A stretch of 64,000 nt of DNA. It comes from Lysobacter enzymogenes. GTDB lineage: Bacteria > Pseudomonadota > Gammaproteobacteria > Xanthomonadales > Xanthomonadaceae. Within the stretch, counting starts at the first letter, position 1; each line of letters begins with the position of its first letter. Location: contig NZ_CP067396.1 in NCBI RefSeq assembly GCF_023617245.1, positions 2,356,001-2,420,000 of the forward strand, written 5' to 3'. Shown here piece by piece: positions 59,160 to 64,000 of this stretch. Below the pieces are notes generated by a model. That model did not search any database. It was not told where the DNA came from and saw only the letters and a program-made list of their open reading frames with translations. Both the position numbers and the translations under genes were made by a program.

Positions 59160-62100
59160 TCACCACACGATGCCGGCGCCGACGGTCACGCCGACGTCGC
59201 CCTTGGAGTTGCTGTTGCCCGACAGCTTGTACACATAACGCCCGTCCTCGCTGATGGTGGAGATGCCGACGGCGAAGCCGCTTTCGCCGCGGAAACTGCT
59301 GGCGGCGATCGCCGCCATGCTCTTGCCCGGCATGTACGACTGCGGCAGGCCGGCCACCGCCATCGCCGAAGCGACGCCGGCGCTGGCCTTGTCGTCGAGC
59401 TGGCCGATGTCGCGGCGCAGTTGGTTGCCCCAGTGGTCGGTGTACTGGTTGGAGGTGTTGATCGCGCGGTTCACCCCGTCGTTGAGTTGCTGCACGTTGA
59501 CCGCGTCGGTGTTGGCGGTGCCGGCGCGGACGTTGCGCACGGTCACCGCCGCGCCGCCGTTGTTGAGCGTGACCTGGGTGGTGTTGACGCTGCCGTCGGG
59601 ATTGCCGTCGTAGCGCACGGTGCCGGACTGCGAAGCCTTGAGCTGGGCGAGGTTGACCGCGTCGTTGTCCTGGGTGCCGGCGGCGACGTTGACCACCTGG
59701 CGCTGCTGGCTGGCGTTGCCCACCGACACGCTGTCGGCGCGGTCGGCGACCGCGCCCTGGCCCAGCGCGACCGCGCCGGACGCGGTCGCGCTGGCGCTTT
59801 CGCCGACCGCGACGGCGTTGGTCGCGCCGGCGGCGATGCTCGAGTTCGCGCCGACCGCGGTGCTGCCGTCGGCGTTCACTCGCGCGTTGCCGCCGACCGC
59901 GGTGTCGTTGGCGCCGGCCGCGTAGCTGTCGCCGCCGATCGCGGTGGCGCGGCTGCCGCCGGCGCTGGCGCTGGCGCCGACCGCGACCCCGCGCGAACCG
60001 GCCGCGACCGAGGCGTTGCCGGTGCCGTCGATGGCCACGCGCGGATCGGGCGTGGTCGCCGGCGGCAGGTTGTCGATGCGGTTGTTGAGGTTGGTCAGGC
60101 TGGCGTCGACCGCGGCGAAGGCGGCGCCGATGTTGCTGTAGCCGGCGCCCTGCACGGTGTAGTTCGGCGCGCCGAAGCTGCCGGCGTTGAACAGCGAGCC
60201 GCCGCCGAAGACAGCGGCGATGGAGTCGCCCATCGTCTGGATCTGCCCGCCGTTGACCGCCTGCAGGCTGCCGGCGGCGATCTGCCCGGCGGCGAGGTTG
60301 TCGATCACCGTGCCGGTGCCGGCCGGACCGCGCAGGGTGATCGCGGCGTAGTCGGGATTGCCGCTGCCGTCGTCGTCGTACTGCACCGCGAACGCGTTGC
60401 TGGCGCTCTGGTTGCCGTCGAGCGCGTTCAGCGCCGCGCCGACGTCGTGGTACGCGGTGCCGCCGATGGAGTAGCTCGGCGCGGTGAAGGCCCCGCCGGC
60501 GTTGAACGCCGCGCCGCCGCCGAACAGGCCGGCGACGCCGCTGCCGAGGTCGAACAGCTGCCCGCCGTTGACGGCCTGCAGGCTCGCGGCGGCGATCTGT
60601 CCGGCAGCGACGTTGTCGATCACGGTGCCGGTGCCGGCCGGACCGCGCAGGGTGATCGCGGCGTAGTCGGGATTGCCGGCGCCGTCGTCGTCGTATTGCA
60701 CCGCGAAGGCATTGCCGGCGCTCTGGCCGTTGTCGAGCGCGTTCAACGCGGCGCCGACATTGGTGTAGGGATTGCCGCCGATGACGTAGTTCGGCGCGGT
60801 GAACGTGCCGCCGGCATTGAACGCGGCGCCGCCGCCGAAGACGTCGGCGATGCCGGTGCCGAGGTTGAAGAGCTGTCCGCCGTTGATCGCCTGCAGACTG
60901 TTGGCGGCGATCTGCCCGGCGGCGACGTTGCCGACGACGGTGCCGGTGCCGGCCGGCCCGCGCAGGGTGATCGCGGCGTAGTTGGGGTTGCCGGCGCCGT
61001 CGTCGTCGTACTGCACGGCGAAGGCGTTGCCGCTACTGAGGTTGCTGTCGAGCGCGCTCAACGCGGCGCCGACGTTGGTGTAGGCGTTGCCGCCGATGAC
61101 GTAGTTCGGCGCGGTGAACGTGCCGCCGGCATTGAACGTCGCGCCGCCGCCGAAGATGTCGGCGATGCCGGTGCCGAGGTTGAACAGCTGTCCGCCGTTG
61201 ATCGCCTGCAAACTGGCGGCGGCGATCTGCCCGGCGGCGACGTTGCCGAGCGTCGTACCGGTGCCGGCCGGCCCGCGCAGGGTGATCGCGGCGTAGTTCG
61301 GGTTGCCGGCGCCGTCGTCGTCGTACTGCACCGCGAACGCATCCGCATTTTGCGCGCCGAGGTCGAGCGCGGCCAACGCCGAGCCGACGTTGCTGTACGC
61401 GTTGCCGCCGATCACGTAGTTCGGCGCGGTAAAGGTCCCGCCGGCGTTGAACGCGGCGCCGGCGCCGAAGAGATTGGCGATGCCGGTGCCGATGCCGAAC
61501 ACCTGGCCGCCGTTGACCGCCTGCAAACTGCCCGCGGCGATCTGCCCGGCGGCGAGGTTGCCGAGCACAGTGCCGGTACCGGCCGGTCCGCGCAGGGTGA
61601 TCGCGGCGTAGTTGGGGTTGCCGGCGCCGTCGTCGTCGTACTGCACCGCGAACGCGTCCAGCGCCTGCGCATTGCCGTCGAGCGCGGCCAGCGCGGCGCC
61701 GACGTTGGCGTAGCCGTTGCCGGCGATGACGTAGTTCGGCGCGGTCACCGTGCCGTCGGCCGCGACCGCGGCGCCGCCGCCCAGGCGCTGGGCGTTGGAC
61801 TGGCTGATCGCGAAGGCCTGCGCGCCGTTGATCGCCTGGGTGCTGGCCGCGTTGACCGCGCCGGCGCGGACGTTGGCGAGGGTGGTGCCGCCGGCGCCCT
61901 GCAGGGTGACGCTCTGCAGGTTCGGCGAACCGCCGGCGTCGTCGTACTTGACCGCGAACGGATCGCTCGCTGCGGTGGCCAGCGCGCCCTGCAACTGGGC
62001 CAGGTTGACCGCGTCGGTGCCGACGCTGCCGGCGGCGACGTTGCTGAGCTTGCGGGTCGCGCCGGCCGCGCCGATCGACACTTCGCCGGACGAGGTCTGC

Positions 62101-63140
62101 GGCGCCGCCAGGCCGAACGCGGCGTAGCCGGTCTGCGCGCCGACCGCGGTCGAGGAACCCGCGCCGAGCGCCACGCTGTTGGCGTGGGTGGAGGTCGCGC
62201 CGAAGCCGAGGATGGTCTGGCGGTTGGCGTTGCCGAAGCTGTTGTCGCCGATCACCACCGAATTGCCGAGGCGCGCGGCGTAGTTGGTGTCCGGGCCGCC
62301 GGTGAAGCCGGCCGCGGCCGCGCTGATGGTGGGCAGCTGGTGGCGGGCGTTGGTGCCCATGACGATGGTGTTGGAGCCGTTGGCGTAGCTGCCGTCGCCG
62401 ATCAGCACCTGGTTGTTCTGCGCGGCGTTGGTGCGCCAGGTGCAGGCCACGCCGATCACCACGCACGAGGCGTTGTTGTTGTTGCCGGTGTAGTTGCTGT
62501 CCTGGAACTGGATGTAGCTGTCGGAGTGCACCGCGCCGATCAGGGTGAGGTGGTTGGCGGGCTGGTTGCCGTCCAGGTCGACCGCGTTCGGCAACTGCAC
62601 CAGGTTGAGGATCAGCGACAGGTAGGAGTAGTTGAAATTGGCGCGGTCGATGGTCAGGCAGCCGGTGCCGAGCAGGCCGCAGGACTGGTAGTCGTTGCCG
62701 AGCAGCCAGTTCTGCAGGTAGCCGAGCAGGCCGGGCAGGGTGTTGTTGAGCGCCGGCGGCGGCTCGATGATGCTCATCGGCGAGACCATGCCGCCGTCGA
62801 AGGCGCTGGCCGAACGCCAGGTGTCGCGGTTGGGGACGCCGTCGAACACCAGCGGCAGCAGCGGCGCGGGAGCGGCGAACGGATCGGCTTCGGACAGCGC
62901 GCTGTCGTTGGATTCCTCGGTGCCGGTCATCGGCGCGGATTCGCCCAGTGCCGGCGTCGCGTCGGCATCGGCCGCGCCCGGTGCGGCCGCGGCGGCCGGA
63001 CGCGCGAGCAGGGCCAGGGCGACGCAGCCGGCGAGCAGCGAGGCGCGCAGCAGTGCGGCGGCGCGGCGGCGGTCGGGGGTGGCGGGGAAGGCACGGGTGT
63101 GACGCGGGTGGCGCAGTTGGCGCAGTTGGCGCAGGGTCAT
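59160..63140 (-). CDS. Trimeric autotransporter adhesin (YadA-like)
   Basis: A 1326-residue surface protein. A signal sequence (about 25-52, ALLRASLLAGCVALALLARP) leads to a passenger with YadA head-type repeats (NSVVIGDNSFGNANRQTILG, NSVALGAGSST) and neck motifs (GTDAVNLAQLQ). Six 105-residue repeats follow (the last five near-identical, FAVQYDDDGAGNPNYAAITL). A further head and neck follow (GNARVNADGSTAVGANSSIA, DNDAVNLAQLK), then the membrane anchor ending GDVGVTVGAGIVW with terminal Trp. It forms a trimer in the outer membrane and binds surfaces or hosts. GGAG precedes ATG 63140; a strong terminator follows. Confidence 0.93.
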   Translation of the reverse strand: MTLRQLRQLRHPRHTRAFPATPDRRRAAALLRASLLAGCVALALLARPAAAAAPGAADADATPALGESAPMTGTEESNDSALSEADPFAAPAPLLPLVFDGVPNRDTWRSASAFDGGMVSPMSIIEPPPALNNTLPGLLGYLQNWLLGNDYQSCGLLGTGCLTIDRANFNYSYLSLILNLVQLPNAVDLDGNQPANHLTLIGAVHSDSYIQFQDSNYTGNNNNASCVVIGVACTWRTNAAQNNQVLIGDGSYANGSNTIVMGTNARHQLPTISAAAAGFTGGPDTNYAARLGNSVVIGDNSFGNANRQTILGFGATSTHANSVALGAGSSTAVGAQTGYAAFGLAAPQTSSGEVSIGAAGATRKLSNVAAGSVGTDAVNLAQLQGALATAASDPFAVKYDDAGGSPNLQSVTLQGAGGTTLANVRAGAVNAASTQAINGAQAFAISQSNAQRLGGGAAVAADGTVTAPNYVIAGNGYANVGAALAALDGNAQALDAFAVQYDDDGAGNPNYAAITLRGPAGTGTVLGNLAAGQIAAGSLQAVNGGQVFGIGTGIANLFGAGAAFNAGGTFTAPNYVIGGNAYSNVGSALAALDLGAQNADAFAVQYDDDGAGNPNYAAITLRGPAGTGTTLGNVAAGQIAAASLQAINGGQLFNLGTGIADIFGGGATFNAGGTFTAPNYVIGGNAYTNVGAALSALDSNLSSGNAFAVQYDDDGAGNPNYAAITLRGPAGTGTVVGNVAAGQIAANSLQAINGGQLFNLGTGIADVFGGGAAFNAGGTFTAPNYVIGGNPYTNVGAALNALDNGQSAGNAFAVQYDDDGAGNPDYAAITLRGPAGTGTVIDNVAAGQIAAASLQAVNGGQLFDLGSGVAGLFGGGAAFNAGGAFTAPSYSIGGTAYHDVGAALNALDGNQSASNAFAVQYDDDGSGNPDYAAITLRGPAGTGTVIDNLAAGQIAAGSLQAVNGGQIQTMGDSIAAVFGGGSLFNAGSFGAPNYTVQGAGYSNIGAAFAAVDASLTNLNNRIDNLPPATTPDPRVAIDGTGNASVAAGSRGVAVGASASAGGSRATAIGGDSYAAGANDTAVGGNARVNADGSTAVGANSSIAAGATNAVAVGESASATASGAVALGQGAVADRADSVSVGNASQQRQVVNVAAGTQDNDAVNLAQLKASQSGTVRYDGNPDGSVNTTQVTLNNGGAAVTVRNVRAGTANTDAVNVQQLNDGVNRAINTSNQYTDHWGNQLRRDIGQLDDKASAGVASAMAVAGLPQSYMPGKSMAAIAASSFRGESGFAVGISTISEDGRYVYKLSGNSNSKGDVGVTVGAGIVW
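60081..61655 (-). repeat. Five tandem 315-bp coding repeats in the adhesin
   Basis: The string CGTACTGCA (one copy CGTATTGCA) recurs at 60377, 60692, 61007, 61322 and 61637, exactly 315 bases apart. The repeats encode 105 residues each. The copies differ mainly in their last 20 residues. A sixth, diverged copy lies upstream in the gene. Confidence 0.95.
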
Positions 63141-63689
63141 GGCAGCCTCCGTCGGAATCGGCGCAAGCCGATCGGCATCGCAGGCGCCAGGCGCACAGCG
63201 CGGCCGCCTCGCGGCCGTCGTCGAATTGTCCTGAATCCCCCGATGCCGCGGTCGTCCGGGTTCGCTGGCGCGGACGACGCATCGGCGATTGCAGGCTAGG
63301 CAGCGCGCGCGGACAAAGCACTCATGCTGCTTCACCCTGGCTCACCTGTGATCACGTTGGCAGTTGCGCGGTGGGCGTGCGTGAGCGTGGGGATCGCGCG
63401 GGTGTCGGCCGCTGTTTCGCGCAGGGAAATGAGTTGCCGCGCACCCCGCCTGTCGTCATGCCCGCGAAGGCGGGCATTCAGAACCTCATCGAAGCGTCGC
63501 GCTGAAGCCTCTGGATCCCCGCGTTCGCGGGGATGACGGCTGGCGAGCGCGCACCCTACCTGCCGTCATGCCCGCGAAGGCGGGCATCCAGGGCGCCATC
63601 GAGGCAGGACCCGAGCCTCCAACGCGCCGCCCGCCCGAAACAGCGACGGCGGCCGCAGCCGCCGTCGTTGCGCGTCGCGATGGCGCGCC
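63141..63689. other. Control and repeat region upstream of the adhesin
   Basis: 549 bases without a gene. Three palindromes of the CCCGCGAAGGCGGG / CCCCGCGTTCGCGGGG family lie at about 63453-63472, 63514-63533 and 63565-63584, with the conserved spacer GCGCTGAAGCCTCTGGATCC. Between 63141 and 63440 the adhesin promoter is expected on the minus strand. A TTGTCC followed by TAGCCT is only a weak match. Confidence 0.5.
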
Positions 63690-64000
63690 TCAGTTGCTCG
63701 CGCGCACGATCGTGCACAGGTAGCCCATCCCGCGCACCGCGCGCAGCGGCAACGGCAGCGGGCTCATCACCGCGACCTTCTTGCGCAGGCGGTAGATCAG
63801 CATCTCCAGCCGGTGCGGGTCGAAGTCGTACACGTCGTTGGTCAGCGAGCCGATCAGGCTGTCGTGCGAGACCGGATGGCCGCCGGCGCCGGTGTTGACC
63901 AGGCGCAGCAACACGCTGCGCTCGGGCGCGCTGAGGTCGATGCTGGCGCCGTCGGGCGTGCGCAGGGTCCAGCCGTCCAGGGCCAGTTCCCATTCGGCCT
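63690..64000 (-). CDS. Winged-helix DNA-binding regulator, C-terminal part
   Basis: The last 102 codons of a gene that enters from beyond the right edge. The sequence ELALDGWTLRTPDGASIDLS, then APERSVLLRLVNTGAGGHPV, DVYDFDPHRLEMLIYRLRKK and the end LRAVRGMGYLCTIVRASN is an OmpR/PhoB-type winged helix (Trans_reg_C). The recognition-helix segment HRLEMLIYRLRKKV is complete. It is probably a two-component response regulator or a stand-alone winged-helix activator; the receiver domain, if any, is out of view. It lies upstream of the adhesin on the same strand, separated by 549 bases. Confidence 0.85.
   Translation of the reverse strand, partial: AEWELALDGWTLRTPDGASIDLSAPERSVLLRLVNTGAGGHPVSHDSLIGSLTNDVYDFDPHRLEMLIYRLRKKVAVMSPLPLPLRAVRGMGYLCTIVRASN

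Noticed and set aside
59112..63299. A 1395-codon plus-strand ORF opposite the adhesin
   Set aside because: It is the antisense shadow of the repeated adhesin gene: its Val/Gly/Ala/Arg-rich repeats mirror the minus-strand codons, and the minus-strand product has a signal sequence, YadA motifs and a membrane anchor.

Overview
This 64 kb window is very GC-rich, gene-dense chromosomal DNA. Its protein content (RimO, PxpABC, SelO, YaeQ, POT transporter, ECF sigma factor next to Ser/Thr kinases, trimeric autotransporter adhesin) and its many short palindromic intergenic repeats fit the Xanthomonadaceae/Lysobacteraceae, most likely a Lysobacter-like gammaproteobacterium. That assignment is an inference from style and gene content. 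No tRNA, rRNA, CRISPR array, prophage or insertion sequence was seen.

Layout. 1-15.7 kb (almost all minus strand): a 5-oxoproline module (pxpB-pxpC, then pxpA-DUF969-DUF979) is interrupted by about 10 kb. That insert holds an ECF-type sigma factor, two tandem paralogous Ser/Thr kinase-TPR genes, a DUF885 peptidase and a 1.2 kb repeat region. An HIT protein and a dienelactone hydrolase lie upstream, all linked by 4-base overlaps. 15.9-25 kb: rimO, a HI0933-type flavoprotein, yaeQ, a DUF418 membrane protein, an RluA-type pseudouridine synthase, a glutamine amidotransferase and a DeaD-like RNA helicase. 25-31 kb: a DeoR regulator with a phased operator-like repeat, an MFS transporter, yaiI, an unknown protein overlapping an AbiEii-type nucleotidyltransferase, and a glutathione transferase. 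31-47 kb: selO, an acetyltransferase, uup, an AraC regulator with a secreted HExxH protein, thpR, two lipoproteins, an M14 carboxypeptidase, a second glutathione transferase, a POT peptide transporter and a rhomboid protease. 47-59 kb: a large histone-H1-like protein, a YjdJ-type acetyltransferase, rluF, a DUF3298 lipoprotein, cyclopropane fatty acid synthase, a CAT-type amino acid permease, glpQ, a sirtuin and several small unknown genes. 59-64 kb: a YadA-like adhesin with five near-identical 315-bp repeats, then the end of a winged-helix regulator.

Most notable observations. Both sensor kinases downstream of the sigma factor are interrupted by a single in-frame TAG, and in each case the other paralog has CAG (Gln) at that place. 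The downstream frames are intact, so this is recent decay, UAG readthrough or a base-calling artefact. The sigma factor lacks the acidic region-2 motif and carries an S-P-T-S segment there, as in sigma factors activated by a partner kinase. Together these three genes look like a phosphorylation-controlled sigma switch.

Non-coding signal is unusually rich. There are at least four families of short palindromic repeats, often as head-to-head pairs. There are three copies of a composite element of about 250-350 bp, a 34-bp period array, a 12-bp minisatellite made of repeated stop codons, iterated sites in two promoter regions, and a recurrent -10 element followed by a CG-rich discriminator that in several genes would give leaderless transcripts.
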